Assembly: GCF_001518815.1 (NCBI RefSeq)
Contig: NZ_CP013987.1
Span: forward strand, 4,300,501 to 4,364,500
Source: Pseudomonas oryzihabitans
Lineage (GTDB): Bacteria; Pseudomonadota; Gammaproteobacteria; Pseudomonadales; Pseudomonadaceae
Direction of reading: 5' to 3'
DNA: 64,000 nt
The translations under genes and the position numbers were made by a program. The notes beneath the pieces were generated by a model. That model searched no databases, was not told the DNA's origin, and saw only the letters and a program-made list of their open reading frames with translations. Positions 36,750 to 45,806 of this stretch are shown piece by piece; the stretch's first letter is position 1, and each line of letters begins with the position of its first letter.

Positions 36750-36854
36750 GTAGGAGCGGCCCATGGCCGCGATCCCTCTCTCATTCAGGCTTATGTTGTT
36801 AGCCCTCGCTACCAGGCCTGGGTGCATCCGATCGCGGTCGTGGACCGCTCCTAC
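36750..36854. repeat. REP/BIME-type inverted repeat pair overlapping a gene end
   Basis: GTAGGAGCGGCCCATGGCCG plus CGAT (36750-36773) is mirrored by ATCGCGGTCGTGGACCGCTC plus CTAC (36831-36854), with a loop of about 57 bases. The right half contains the CTA that forms the TAG stop of the LysR-type gene, so the repeat has landed against that gene's end. Confidence 0.85.
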
Positions 36855-37786
36855 GCCGGCTGTGCCAGCGCCATCTGATCCACCTCCTGCACCAGCCAGT
36901 CGTGCAGGGCGCGCAGGCGGGGATCGGCCAGGGCGCCCTGGGCGTAGAGCAGCATGTACCTCTTGTGGGCCGGCACCGAACGGCCGAAGGGCGGCACCAC
37001 TAGCACGCCACGGGCCAGTTCGTCGGTGATCAGGGCGCGCCGGGCGATGGCCACGCCCATGCCGGCGATGGCCGCCTCGATGGTCAGGTGGTTGCGGTTG
37101 AAGGTATGGCCCCGCCGCACATCCAGCGCCGGCGCGCCGATGCTGGCGAGATAGAACTCCCACTCGGCGTATTCGTAGCTGCCGCGCCAGGCGGTGATGT
37201 CGTGCAGCAAAGGATAGAACTCCAGGTCCTCCGGTCGCTCCAGCGGTGGCCGTCCCGCCAGCAGACTGGGGGCGCATACCGGGAAGATCTCTTCATCCAT
37301 CAGCGGCGTCGAGGCCAGTCCCGGGTAGCTGCCGTCGTTGAGATCGATGGCGAGGTCGAATTCACCCTCGCGCAGCGACCAGCTACTGTCCTCGGCCACC
37401 AGCCGCAATTGCAGATCGGGAAAGCGTGCCTGCAACCGCGGCAGCCGCGGGGTCAGCCACTTGCCCAGGAACGAGGGGATCGACCTGAGCCGCACCACGC
37501 CGCCGAATTGGCCGGCATTGAGCCGCCGCAGTTCGGCGTCGATCAGCCCATAGGCCTGGTTGAGGGTGGTCGCCAGACGCTGGCCCTCGGCGGTCAGCTC
37601 CAGTCCACGCGCGACGCGATGGAACAGCTTGAAGCCCAGGCGCTCCTCCAGCTGGCGCATCTGCTGGCTGATGGCGCCAGGCGTCACATGCAGCTCTTCG
37701 GCACAGCGCGTAAAGGACAGATGGCGCGCGGCGCAGACGAACACCTGCAACCAGGCCTGGGTTTGAGCATTGAGGATCCGGCTCAT
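36851..37786 (-). CDS. LysR-family transcriptional regulator (GcvA/DsdC-like)
   Basis: The 311-residue regulator has an N-terminal winged helix (MSRILNAQTQAWLQVFVCAA to about 62, with LSFTRCAEELHVTPGAISQQ as the recognition helix) and a C-terminal effector domain (about 95-300). It is divergent from the L-serine ammonia-lyase gene, 126 bases apart, so it probably controls that gene in response to serine or a related amino acid; this is inference from arrangement. Its TAG stop comes from the neighbouring REP repeat, so the last residues (LAQPA) may differ from the ancestral end. Confidence 0.88.
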   Translation of the reverse strand: MSRILNAQTQAWLQVFVCAARHLSFTRCAEELHVTPGAISQQMRQLEERLGFKLFHRVARGLELTAEGQRLATTLNQAYGLIDAELRRLNAGQFGGVVRLRSIPSFLGKWLTPRLPRLQARFPDLQLRLVAEDSSWSLREGEFDLAIDLNDGSYPGLASTPLMDEEIFPVCAPSLLAGRPPLERPEDLEFYPLLHDITAWRGSYEYAEWEFYLASIGAPALDVRRGHTFNRNHLTIEAAIAGMGVAIARRALITDELARGVLVVPPFGRSVPAHKRYMLLYAQGALADPRLRALHDWLVQEVDQMALAQPA

Positions 37787-37912
37787 CGATGAGTTCCGCT
37801 AAAGGATCGCTTAGAAGCTTTCGTTTGTGCGAGTTGAAGGCTTATCACCACTATGAGCCCTCCGCCGGCACCTTGTCTGGCAACTATTCAAGCTCAATCA
37901 GGGATTACCGAC

Positions 37913-39289
37913 ATGGCCATCAGCGTCTTCGACCTGTTCAAAATCGGCGTGGGTCCGTCCAGCTCCCATACCGTGGGACCGATGCGGGCGGGCGCCCTCT
38001 TCGCCCAGCGCCTGGTCGACGAAGGTCTGCTGGAGCAGGTCAAGCGGGTCGAGGTGCGCCTCTATGGTTCGCTGTCGGCCACCGGAATCGGCCATGGCAC
38101 CGACCGGGCGACCCTGATCGGCCTGATGGGCGAATGGCCGGATCGCGTCGATCCCGCTGCCGTCGAACCGCGCATCGAGGTCCTACGCAACGAGCGCACC
38201 CTGTTGCTGGCCGGCCGCCAGGCGGTCCATTTCAACTGGCAGGAAGACATGCTGCTGCTGGAGGAAAGCCTGCCCTACCACCCCAATGCCATGACCCTGA
38301 CCGCCTTTGGCACCACCGGTGAAGTGGCTGAAGCGACCTACTACTCCATCGGTGGCGGCTTCGTGGTGGACGCCACCCAGGCCGCCAGCGGCGTGCTGGA
38401 CAGCGATACCACCGAGCTGCCCTACGAATTCTCCAGCGGCGCCGAGCTGCTACACCTCTGTCGCAGCCACGGCCTGGGCGTGGCCGAGCTGATGCTGGCC
38501 AACGAGAAGAGCTGGCGCTCCGAGGAAGAGATCCGCAGCGGCCTGCTACGCATCTGGGGCGTGATGCGCGAATGCGTCCAGAACGGTCTCGCCAACGAAG
38601 GCATCCTGCCCGGCGGCCTCAAGGTGCGTCGACGCGCTGCCCGCCTGCACCAGAGCTTGCAAGCCATCGGCAAGCCCAACGTCATCGGCTCGACCCTCTC
38701 CGCCATGGAGTGGGTCAACCTTTTCGCCCTGGCGGTGAACGAGGAAAACGCTGCCGGCGGCCGCATGGTCACTGCGCCCACCAACGGCGCGGCCGGGATC
38801 ATCCCGGCGGTGCTGATGTACTACATGAAATTCAATCCCGATGCCTGCGACGACGATGTGGTGCGCTTCATGCTCGCCGCCGCCGCGGTCGGCATCCTGT
38901 GCAAGAAGAACGCCTCCATCTCCGGTGCCGAGGTGGGTTGCCAGGGCGAGGTCGGCTCGGCCTGCGCCATGGCTGCCGCCGGTCTGGCCGAGGTGCTGGG
39001 CGCCAGCCCCGCGCAGCTGGAAAACGCCGCCGAGATCGGTCTGGAGCACAACCTCGGGCTGACCTGCGACCCGGTCGGTGGCCTGGTACAGGTGCCCTGC
39101 ATCGAGCGTAACGCCATCGCCGCGGTCAAGGCGATCAACGCCGCCCAGATGGCCCTGCGCGGCGACGGCGAGCACTTCATCTCCCTCGACCAGGTGATCC
39201 GCACCATGAAGGAAACCGGCGCGGACATGCACGACAAGTACAAGGAAACCTCTCGCGGCGGTCTGGCCGTGACCTTCGTGGAGTGCTGA
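37913..39289 (+). CDS. sdaA: L-serine ammonia-lyase (iron-sulfur type)
   Basis: This enzyme deaminates L-serine to pyruvate using an oxygen-sensitive [4Fe-4S] cluster. The 458-residue single-chain protein has the beta domain first ([20 protein letters not shown]) and the alpha domain after (about 170 on). Cluster ligands are visible in the alpha domain: [22 protein letters not shown] and [19 protein letters not shown]. The start is ATG 37913. Pseudomonas usually has more than one paralogue, so the numbering of the symbol (sdaA or sdaB) is uncertain. Confidence 0.94.
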   Translation: MAISVFDLFKIGVGPSSSHTVGPMRAGALFAQRLVDEGLLEQVKRVEVRLYGSLSATGIGHGTDRATLIGLMGEWPDRVDPAAVEPRIEVLRNERTLLLAGRQAVHFNWQEDMLLLEESLPYHPNAMTLTAFGTTGEVAEATYYSIGGGFVVDATQAASGVLDSDTTELPYEFSSGAELLHLCRSHGLGVAELMLANEKSWRSEEEIRSGLLRIWGVMRECVQNGLANEGILPGGLKVRRRAARLHQSLQAIGKPNVIGSTLSAMEWVNLFALAVNEENAAGGRMVTAPTNGAAGIIPAVLMYYMKFNPDACDDDVVRFMLAAAAVGILCKKNASISGAEVGCQGEVGSACAMAAAGLAEVLGASPAQLENAAEIGLEHNLGLTCDPVGGLVQVPCIERNAIAAVKAINAAQMALRGDGEHFISLDQVIRTMKETGADMHDKYKETSRGGLAVTFVEC

Positions 39290-39352
39290 GTCGGCCTTGA
39301 CGCGGGTGGCGAGGATTGCCGAGAGTCGGGTTTTCCCCTCACAGGAAGCCCC

Positions 39353-39829
39353 ATGAGCCTCGACTCCGTCCGCCAGCACCTCGCCCACATCGCGCCCGAC
39401 CTCGAGATCCTCGAGGCCACGACCAGTACCGCGACCGTTACCCTGGCGGCGGCCGCCCATGGCGTGGAGCCCGGGCGCATCGCCAAGACCCTGGGGCTGA
39501 AGGTAGGGGAGCAGCAACTGCTGCTGGTCGCGCGCGGTGATGCGCGGCTGGACAACCGCAAGCTCAAGGCTGCCTTCGGCGGCAAGGCCAAGCTGCTCGA
39601 TGCCGCCACCGTGGAAGGCCTTACCGGGCATCCGGTGGGCGGCGTCTGCCCGTTCGGACTGGCCACGCCGCTGCCGGTCTACTGCGACGAATCCCTCAAG
39701 GCTTTCGACGAGGTGCTACCGGCCGCGGGCGCCATCCACAGCGCCGTGCGCCTCACGCCCGAGCGGCTGGCCGCCCTCAGCGAGGCACGCTGGGTGGATG
39801 TCTGCGAGGTGGGCGATCAGCGCAGCTGA
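39353..39829 (+). CDS. YbaK/prolyl-tRNA deacylase-like protein
   Basis: The 158-residue product (MSLDSVRQHLAHIAPDLEIL) has the YbaK/EbsC editing-domain fold. It includes the lysine in GRIAKTLGLKVG, ARGDARLDNRKLKAAFGGKAKLL and GGVCPFGL. Related proteins hydrolyse mischarged aminoacyl-tRNAs, but the sub-family and target tRNA cannot be told here. It overlaps the convergent small membrane-peptide gene by 13 bases at its 3' end. Confidence 0.88.
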   Translation: MSLDSVRQHLAHIAPDLEILEATTSTATVTLAAAAHGVEPGRIAKTLGLKVGEQQLLLVARGDARLDNRKLKAAFGGKAKLLDAATVEGLTGHPVGGVCPFGLATPLPVYCDESLKAFDEVLPAAGAIHSAVRLTPERLAALSEARWVDVCEVGDQRS

Positions 39830-39945
39830 TCGTTCTTTTCCACGTCGCGGCGGTCCTTGTTCAGGACCACACAGGCGTAGTAGCCGCCGCCGAGCAGGAT
39901 GAGTGCGAGCAGGCTGAAGAGAATCATGAAAACACCATCGTCCAT
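39817..39945 (-). CDS. 42-residue single-pass membrane peptide
   Basis: A short open frame from ATG 39943-39945 to TGA 39817-39819 encodes MDDGVFMILFSLLALILLGG and then GYYACVVLNKDRRDVEKNDQ LR. GGAGG lies 5 bases before the ATG, an ideal Shine-Dalgarno site. One hydrophobic helix (residues 5-26) is followed by a positively charged, hydrophilic tail, which predicts an inner-membrane peptide with its C-terminus in the cytosol. The family is unknown to me. It converges on the YbaK-like gene, overlapping it by 13 bases. Confidence 0.7.
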   Translation of the reverse strand: MDDGVFMILFSLLALILLGGGYYACVVLNKDRRDVEKNDQLR

Positions 39946-40090
39946 GGCTGCCTCCGGGAGATGCCAGAAAGGGATGGATAAAGCTTAGGCCTCCGGACGC
40001 CAGCGTTACAGCAGCAGGTAGACACATGAAAAACCGGATCAGATGGGCCCGTGCTCGCTATAGTGACGGTCTCCCCTGCCCTGGCCCTGC

Positions 40091-41494
40091 ATGAAGCGCT
40101 ACGAAAGATTCGCCGACCAGCTCGCCACCCTGATGACCACCGGCGTCCTCGCTCCCGGCGATCGCCTGCCCTCGGTGCGCAGTGCCAGCCAGACGCACGG
40201 CATCAGCCCCTCCACGGTATTCCAGGCCTATTACCTACTGGAAAGCCGTGGCTTGATCGAGGCGCGGGAGAGATCCGGTTACTTCGTTCGCGAACCCGCC
40301 CGGTCACGCGACTCGGCGCCGCTGCTCGCTCCGCTGGAAGGCACCGAGGTAGCGGTGAGCGACCTGGTGTATTCGGTGCTGCAGTCCCTGCAGGATCCGG
40401 GCATAGTGCCCTTCGGTTCGGCCTTTCCCAGCCCCGATCTCTTTCCCCTGGCGCGCCTGGCCCGCAGCATGGCCCACGGCCTGCGCGACCTGCCCGCCCA
40501 TGACCTCACCGCCTATGTGACCCCCGGTCATCCCGAGCTGCGTCGCCAGATCGCCCGGCGCTATGGCCTGGCCGGCATGCCCGAGGTCGGCGAAGAGCTG
40601 GTGATCACCCACGGCGCCCTGGAGGCGCTCAACCTGGGCCTGCAGAGCCTGACCCGCCCCGGCGATCTGGTCGCGGTGGAAAGCCCGGCCTTCTACGCCA
40701 GCCTGCAGGTGCTGGAACGACTGCAACTCAAGGCGGTGGAAATCCCGGTCGACCCCGAGCAGGGCCTCAATCTCGACGCCCTGGAAGAGGCCCTGGCCCG
40801 CCTGCCGATCAAGGCCTGCTGGTTCATGAGCGGCCTGCAGAATCCCACCGGGGTCAGCCTCGACGACCAGGCCCAGCAGCGCCTCTATGGCCTGCTGCGA
40901 CGCCACCAGGTGCCGCTGCTGGAAGACGACGTCTATGCCGAACTCTACAGCGGCAGCGAACCGCACCGCCCGGTCAAGCGCTTCGACACCGATGGCCTGG
41001 TACTGCACTGCGGCTCCTTTTCCAAGTGCCTGGCCCCCGGCTATCGCATCGGCTGGATCGCGGCCGGACGCCAGGCGGGAGCGGTCGCGCGACTGCGGCT
41101 GATGACCACCATCACCCCCTCGATGCCGGCCCAGGCCGCCCTGGCGGACTATCTGCAGCACGGTGGCTACGATCGTCATCTGCGCCGGCTACGACTGAGT
41201 CTCGACCGGCAGCGCCAGGCCATGCTGGCCGCGGCGCGCCGCTACTTTCCGGCCGACACCCACGTCAGCCGCCCCCAGGGCGGTTACTTCCTCTGGTTCG
41301 AATTACCCTCCCGGGTGGACAGCCTGGCGCTGTATCGCCAGGCGCTGGCCGAGGGCATCAGCCTGGCGCCAGGGCCGATCTTTTCCGCGCAGCAGGGCTT
41401 TCGAAACTGCATCAGACTCAACTGCGGTCATCCTTGGGACGCGCGCAGCGAGGCGGCCATGGCCAAGCTCGGGGAGTTGCTGCAAGCCTGCTAG
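40091..41494 (+). CDS. MocR-type regulator (GntR HTH fused to PLP aminotransferase fold)
   Basis: The 467-residue protein has a GntR winged helix (about 1-75; GDRLPSVRSASQTHGISPST) linked to a class I aminotransferase domain (about 110-465). The PLP lysine lies in CGSFSKCLAPGYRIGW, and SGLQNPTGVSLDDQAQ and LEDDVYAELY are typical. MocR proteins regulate genes of amino acid, vitamin B6 or taurine/GABA metabolism. The neighbours do not reveal the target. Its stop overlaps the convergent lipoprotein gene stop within one CTAG. Confidence 0.9.
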   Translation: MKRYERFADQLATLMTTGVLAPGDRLPSVRSASQTHGISPSTVFQAYYLLESRGLIEARERSGYFVREPARSRDSAPLLAPLEGTEVAVSDLVYSVLQSLQDPGIVPFGSAFPSPDLFPLARLARSMAHGLRDLPAHDLTAYVTPGHPELRRQIARRYGLAGMPEVGEELVITHGALEALNLGLQSLTRPGDLVAVESPAFYASLQVLERLQLKAVEIPVDPEQGLNLDALEEALARLPIKACWFMSGLQNPTGVSLDDQAQQRLYGLLRRHQVPLLEDDVYAELYSGSEPHRPVKRFDTDGLVLHCGSFSKCLAPGYRIGWIAAGRQAGAVARLRLMTTITPSMPAQAALADYLQHGGYDRHLRRLRLSLDRQRQAMLAAARRYFPADTHVSRPQGGYFLWFELPSRVDSLALYRQALAEGISLAPGPIFSAQQGFRNCIRLNCGHPWDARSEAAMAKLGELLQAC

Positions 41495-41856
41495 AGCCCG
41501 CCCCGCACGCTGCCCCGCCCGCCAATGGCTGCCGGCAGCGACAGCGGCAGCAACAGGGTATCGAGCAGGGCACTGCCGGGCAGGTCCAGTACCGGCCAGG
41601 CCGGCGCCTCGGCGCCGAAGCGCTCCAAGGCGCAGCAGCCGCCCTGCAGGGCATAGAGATCCAGCCGGGTGCCGGCATAGACCACCGGCGCACCGGGCTT
41701 GGCGCCGTCCAGGGTGCGCGCCGTGGCGCAGCCGCCGAGGACCAGGACGGCCGTCAGCAGCAGGCCGAGGCGCGCGACGGCCCTAGGTTCTGTACGAAAA
41801 CTGCCTGCGCTCGGTGATGCTGCGTTAAAAATCAGCTCGGAATGCTCATTTACCAT
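41491..41856 (-). CDS. YceK/YidQ-like lipoprotein with element-derived N-terminus
   Basis: The 121-residue product has a lipobox LGGC (acceptor Cys43) in LGLLLTAVLVLGGCATARTL. The mature part (PGAPVVYAGTRLDLYAL, LDLPGSALLDTLLLPLSLP) resembles small YceK/YidQ-type lipoproteins. The only upstream in-frame ATG (41854-41856) lies inside the repeat element at 41783-41945, so about the first 24 residues (MVNEHSELIFNAASPSAGSF and on) are element-encoded. That gives an unusually long 42-residue pre-cysteine segment. The native start was probably lost; expression is uncertain and the gene may be decaying. Confidence 0.65.
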   Translation of the reverse strand: MVNEHSELIFNAASPSAGSFRTEPRAVARLGLLLTAVLVLGGCATARTLDGAKPGAPVVYAGTRLDLYALQGGCCALERFGAEAPAWPVLDLPGSALLDTLLLPLSLPAAIGGRGSVRGGL

Positions 41857-41945
41857 TTGTAAACTCGAGCGCGAGCCCGGTCCGCTTCCTCGCTGATTTT
41901 TGCCTTGCCTGACCTTCGCTCGGCGACTTTTCGTACAGAACCTAG
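41783..41945. mobile_element. MITE-like inverted-repeat element, copy 2
   Basis: This 163-bp unit is bounded by CTAG on both sides. It has perfect terminal inverted repeats: CTAGGTTCTGTACGAAAA and TTTTCGTACAGAACCTAG. The interior shares long blocks with copy 1 at 9438-9582, inverted relative to it, plus an extra segment of about 18 bases (GACCGGGCTCGCGCTCGA on the minus strand). It lies between ubiX and the lipoprotein gene. CTAG flanks fit IS5-like target choice, but no transposase is present in the window. Confidence 0.82.
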
Positions 41946-42577
41946 TCATCGTTGCCGGACAGGTGATGCTCGCCCCAGCGCGGCAGCATGTCCTGGGGGA
42001 TGCCCAGGGTATTGAGGATGCGCGCCACCACGAAGTCCACCAGGTCATCAAGGGTCTGCGGCTGGTGATAGAAGCCTGGCGAGGCCGGCAGGATGGTCAC
42101 GCCCAGGTTGGACAGCTTGAGCATGTTTTCCAGGTGGATGCTGGAGAACGGCGACTCGCGCGGCACCAGAATCAGTTGCCGGCGCTCCTTGAGGGCGACG
42201 TCGGCGGCGCGTTCGATGAGGTTGTTGCTGGCCCCGGTGGCAATGGCCGACAGGGTACCGGTGGAACAGGGGCAGACCACCATGGCCGCCGGGGCGCTGG
42301 AGCCGGACGCCGGCGGCGCCATCCAGTCGCTCTGGCCGAACACCCGTACCTGGCCCGGCGCCGCGCCGGTGTATTCGGTGAGAAAGGCCTGCATGGCCTG
42401 GGGCTTGGGCGGCAGCACCACGTCGGTCTCGGTGGCCATCACCAGCTGCGCGGCCTTGGAGATAAGGAAGTGCACCTCGCGCTCCTCCTGCACCAGGCAG
42501 TCGAGCAGACGCAGGCCATACTGGGAGCCGGAGGCGCCGGTCAGCGCCAGGGTGATGCGTTCCGGACCGGCCATCAT
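41942..42577 (-). CDS. ubiX: Flavin prenyltransferase UbiX
   Basis: UbiX makes the prenylated FMN cofactor used by the UbiD decarboxylase in ubiquinone synthesis. The 211-residue protein ([21 protein letters not shown]) has the FMN site [33 protein letters not shown] and [17 protein letters not shown]. It ends [13 protein letters not shown] with a TAG that belongs to the CTAG flank of the repeat element, without loss of length. The start at 42577 overlaps the mpl stop by 4 nt (ATGA). Confidence 0.95.
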   Translation of the reverse strand: MMAGPERITLALTGASGSQYGLRLLDCLVQEEREVHFLISKAAQLVMATETDVVLPPKPQAMQAFLTEYTGAAPGQVRVFGQSDWMAPPASGSSAPAAMVVCPCSTGTLSAIATGASNNLIERAADVALKERRQLILVPRESPFSSIHLENMLKLSNLGVTILPASPGFYHQPQTLDDLVDFVVARILNTLGIPQDMLPRWGEHHLSGNDD

Positions 42578-43929
42578 TGCGTCTCCAGGGCCGCGGCCAG
42601 CTTGCCGTGCAGGCCGCCGAAACCACCGTTGCTCATGATCACCACATGGGTGGGTCCGTCCAGCTCGGCCTGGACCCGGGCGATGATGGCCTCCAGGGAA
42701 TCGCAGACCACCGCGGGCACCTGACAGGCGGCGGCGGTTCCGGCCAGGTCCCAGCCCAGGTTCGGCGGGGCGTACCAGACCACGCTGTCGGCGCCGGTGA
42801 CACTGTCTGGCAGACCGTCACGGTGGGCGCCCAGCTTCATGGAATTGGAGCGTGGCTCGATGATGGCGATGATGCGCTCGCTGCCGACCCGGGCGCGCAG
42901 CCCCTGCAGGGTGGTGGCGATGGCGGTGGGATGGTGGGCGAAGTCGTCGTAGACGGTCACATCGCGCACCTCGGCGACCTTCTCCATACGCCGCTTCACA
43001 CTGCGGAATTCGCTCAGGGCGGCGACGCCCATGCTTGGCACCACCCCGACATGACGAGCCGCCGCCAGGGTGGCCAGGGCATTGGCCACGTTGTGCTGGC
43101 CGGTCAGCTCCCAGTTCACGGTGCCCTGGACCTCGCCGTCGAAGAGCACCTCGAAGCGCGAACCGTCCTCGGCCAGCAGGCGGGCCTGCCATTGGCCACC
43201 TTCGCCGGTGGTTTGCACCGGGGTCCAGCAGCCCATCTGTAGCACCCGCACCAGCGCCGTCTCGGCAGTGGGATGGATGATCAGGCCGCTGCTGGGAATG
43301 GTCCGCACCAGGTGGTGGAACTGCCGCTCGATAGCTGCCAGATCCGGAAAGATGTCCGCGTGATCGTATTCCAGGTTATTGAGAATGGTGGTCCGCGGCC
43401 GGTAGTGGACGAACTTGGATCTCTTGTCGAAGAAGGCGCTGTCGTATTCGTCGGCTTCCACCACGAAGAAGGGCGTACCGCCCAGGCGCGCCGAGATGCC
43501 GAAGTTCTGCGGCACCCCGCCGATGAGAAAGCCCGGGCTCATGCCGGCGTGCTCCAGCACCCAGGCCAGCATGCTGGTGGTGGTGGTCTTGCCGTGGGTC
43601 CCGGCGACCGCCAGCACCCAGCGGCCCTGCAGGACGTGCTCGGCCAGCCACTGGGGGCCGGAGACATAGGGCAGCCCCTTGTCCAGCACGTACTCCACCG
43701 CCGGATTGCCGCGCGACAGGGCGTTGCCGATCACCACCAAGTCCGGCGCCGGATCGAGTTGCGCCGGATCGTAGCCCTGGGTCAGCTCGATACCCTGGGC
43801 CTCCAGCTGGGTGCTCATGGGCGGATAGACATTGGCGTCGGAGCCGGTCACGCGATGGCCGGCTTCCTTGGCCAGCACCGCGAGCGACCCCATGAAGGTG
43901 CCGCAGATACCGAGGATGTGGATGTGCAT
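42574..43929 (-). CDS. mpl: UDP-N-acetylmuramate:L-alanyl-gamma-D-glutamyl-meso-diaminopimelate ligase
   Basis: Mpl recycles the murein tripeptide by attaching it to UDP-MurNAc. The start at ATG 43927-43929 ([20 protein letters not shown]) gives 451 residues. The Mur-ligase order is clear: the N-terminal UDP-binding GICGTFMG, the ATP loop [32 protein letters not shown], the central [13 protein letters not shown] and the C-terminal [11 protein letters not shown]. It is translationally coupled to ubiX. Confidence 0.96.
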   Translation of the reverse strand: MHIHILGICGTFMGSLAVLAKEAGHRVTGSDANVYPPMSTQLEAQGIELTQGYDPAQLDPAPDLVVIGNALSRGNPAVEYVLDKGLPYVSGPQWLAEHVLQGRWVLAVAGTHGKTTTTSMLAWVLEHAGMSPGFLIGGVPQNFGISARLGGTPFFVVEADEYDSAFFDKRSKFVHYRPRTTILNNLEYDHADIFPDLAAIERQFHHLVRTIPSSGLIIHPTAETALVRVLQMGCWTPVQTTGEGGQWQARLLAEDGSRFEVLFDGEVQGTVNWELTGQHNVANALATLAAARHVGVVPSMGVAALSEFRSVKRRMEKVAEVRDVTVYDDFAHHPTAIATTLQGLRARVGSERIIAIIEPRSNSMKLGAHRDGLPDSVTGADSVVWYAPPNLGWDLAGTAAACQVPAVVCDSLEAIIARVQAELDGPTHVVIMSNGGFGGLHGKLAAALETQ

Positions 43930-44137
43930 GACAGGCGGGCTCCGCTGCAAATTGAACGGCGGCAAGGTTAGCACGGGGGGCCGCGCCGCCGGAGCGATGG
44001 CCGTCGCGGATGGCGGAGCGCTGCGCCCGCCCCGGCCGGCAGGATTTCGACTAGAGTGCGCAAGGCATCCCTGGCTTTCCGGATGCCCGCATCGCCGTAG
44101 GTCCGTTCGCCCTGATAACAAGCACAAGAGGTCGACC

Positions 44138-44512
44138 ATGCTGAAACACCTGCTGATCACCGCTGCAACCCTCTCCTTCGCCAGCCTGGCCCTGGCCGCC
44201 GCGCCGACCAAGGTCGCCGACACCGCCCTGGGCAAGGTGCTCGTCGACGGCAAGGGCATGACGCTATACACCTTCGCCAAGGACAGCGCGGGCAAGTCCG
44301 CCTGTAACGGCCCCTGCGCCCAGAACTGGCCACCGCTGAAAGCCGAGGCCGGGGCCAAGGCCGCCGATGGCTACAGCCTGGTGACCCGTGACGACGGCAG
44401 CCAGCAATGGGCCTACCAGGGTAAGCCGCTGTATACCTGGATCAAGGACAGCAAGCCGGGCGATACCTCCGGTGATGGCGTCAATCAGGTCTGGCACGTG
44501 GCCAAGCCCTGA
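44138..44512 (+). CDS. Secreted small protein with two Y-x-F/W repeats (COG4315-like)
   Basis: The 124-residue exported protein has a signal peptide (MLKHLLITAATLSFASLALA, cut near AAA). It carries two copies of the LYTxxKDS motif (MTLYTFAKDSAGKSACNGPC and PLYTWIKDSKPGDTSGD). The CNGPCAQNWPPL segment, with a likely disulfide, is characteristic of this conserved family. Function is unknown; family members are often annotated as lipoproteins, but no lipobox is seen here. Confidence 0.85.
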   Translation: MLKHLLITAATLSFASLALAAAPTKVADTALGKVLVDGKGMTLYTFAKDSAGKSACNGPCAQNWPPLKAEAGAKAADGYSLVTRDDGSQQWAYQGKPLYTWIKDSKPGDTSGDGVNQVWHVAKP

Positions 44513-44517
44513 TGCCC

Positions 44518-44549
44518 AGGCGCTGCCTGGCAAGCAAGGGCAGCGCCTT
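44518..44549 (+). terminator. Possible terminator hairpin after the COG4315-like gene
   Basis: AGGCGCTGCC pairs with GGCAGCGCCT around a 10-base loop, 6 bases past the stop. The T tail is weak (TTATCTATCC), so efficiency is doubtful. Confidence 0.55.
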
Positions 44550-44642
44550 ATCTATCCAGTGGTTTAATACTTCATAATCATTCATTTTTAATGATAAGCG
44601 AGCAGGCTTAGCCTGAAGGCCATCTCTTTCAGGAGCCCTGCC

Positions 44643-45806
44643 ATGCCGCTTTTCACCGTCGTCCCCGAGCAGGTACTCAGACCCTTCAGCCAGCTCGACC
44701 GCCCACTGGAGGTCATCCGCCAGTTCACGCCCAACTGGTTCGCCGTGACCATGGGCACGGGCATCCTGGCGCTCGCGCTGGCAGCCTTCCCCCTGCCGCT
44801 TCCCGGCCTGCATGCCATCGCCGAAGGCCTCTGGCTGCTCGATGTCCTGCTGTTCAGCCTGTTCACCGGGCTCTATGCCGCCCGCTGGCTGCTGTTCTAC
44901 CAGGAAGCCCGCGAGATCTTCGCCCACGCCACGGTTTCCATGTTCCTGGGCACCATCCCCATGGGCCTGGCCACGCTGATCAACGGCCTATTGCTGTTCG
45001 GCCTGCCGCGCTGGGGTGAGGCGGTGCTGCCCTTGGCGCTCGGCCTCTGGTGGCTGGATGCGGCCATGGCGCTGGCCTGCGGGGTGCTGATTCCCTATCT
45101 GATGTTTACCCGCCAGGCGCATCGCATCGACCAGATGACCGCCGTCTGGCTGTTGCCGGTGGTGGCAGCGGAGGTGGCGGCGGCCAGTGGTGGCCTGCTG
45201 GTGCCGCACCTGGCTGTCAGCGAGCAATTCAGCGTGCTCGTCGCCAGCTATGTGCTCTGGGCCTATTCGGTGCCCGTCGCCTTGAGCCTGCTGGTGATCC
45301 TGCTCTTGCGCCTGGCGCTGCACAAGCTGCCGCCGGCCAGCATGGCCGCGTCGAGCTGGCTGGCGCTGGGACCGATCGCCACCGGCGCCCTGGGCCTGCT
45401 GGTACTGGGCGCCGATGCACCGACAGTGTTTGCCGCCCATGGCTTGGCCGGAATTGGCGAGATCGCCCAGGGCCTGGGCCTGTTGGGCGCGGTACTGCTC
45501 TGGGGACTGGGGCTCTGGTGGCTGGCGCTGGCTGTGCTAGTGACCCAGCGCCATGCCCGTGAGGGCATGCCCTTCAACCTGAGCTGGTGGAGCTTCACCT
45601 TTCCCCTGGGTGTCTATGCCCTGACCACCCTGCGCCTGGGGGAAGCCCTGGCGGCGCCCTTCTTCACCGGTCTGAGCGCCGTGCTGGTGGTGCTGCTGGC
45701 CCTGCTATGGGCCCTGGTCGCCAGCCGCACCCTGGCAGGCGCCTACCGGGGCAGTCTATTCGTCTCGCCCTGCATCGCCCACCTCTGTGCCAAGGCGGAG
45801 CGCTAA
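44643..45806 (+). CDS. TDT-family (TehA/Mae1/SLAC1-like) transporter
   Basis: The 387-residue integral membrane protein has about ten hydrophobic helices. It starts with the family signature VIRQFTPNWFAVTMGTGILA (about 22-41). It also has GLWWLDAAMALACGVLIPYL and FNLSWWSFTFPLGVYALTTL, typical of C4-dicarboxylate, tellurite or sulfite exporters of this superfamily. The substrate cannot be deduced. The upstream 130 bases are AT-rich, with a small palindrome ATCATT...AATGAT at 44577-44594, likely the promoter zone. It overlaps the convergent regulator gene by 4 bases. Confidence 0.88.
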   Translation: MPLFTVVPEQVLRPFSQLDRPLEVIRQFTPNWFAVTMGTGILALALAAFPLPLPGLHAIAEGLWLLDVLLFSLFTGLYAARWLLFYQEAREIFAHATVSMFLGTIPMGLATLINGLLLFGLPRWGEAVLPLALGLWWLDAAMALACGVLIPYLMFTRQAHRIDQMTAVWLLPVVAAEVAAASGGLLVPHLAVSEQFSVLVASYVLWAYSVPVALSLLVILLLRLALHKLPPASMAASSWLALGPIATGALGLLVLGADAPTVFAAHGLAGIGEIAQGLGLLGAVLLWGLGLWWLALAVLVTQRHAREGMPFNLSWWSFTFPLGVYALTTLRLGEALAAPFFTGLSAVLVVLLALLWALVASRTLAGAYRGSLFVSPCIAHLCAKAER

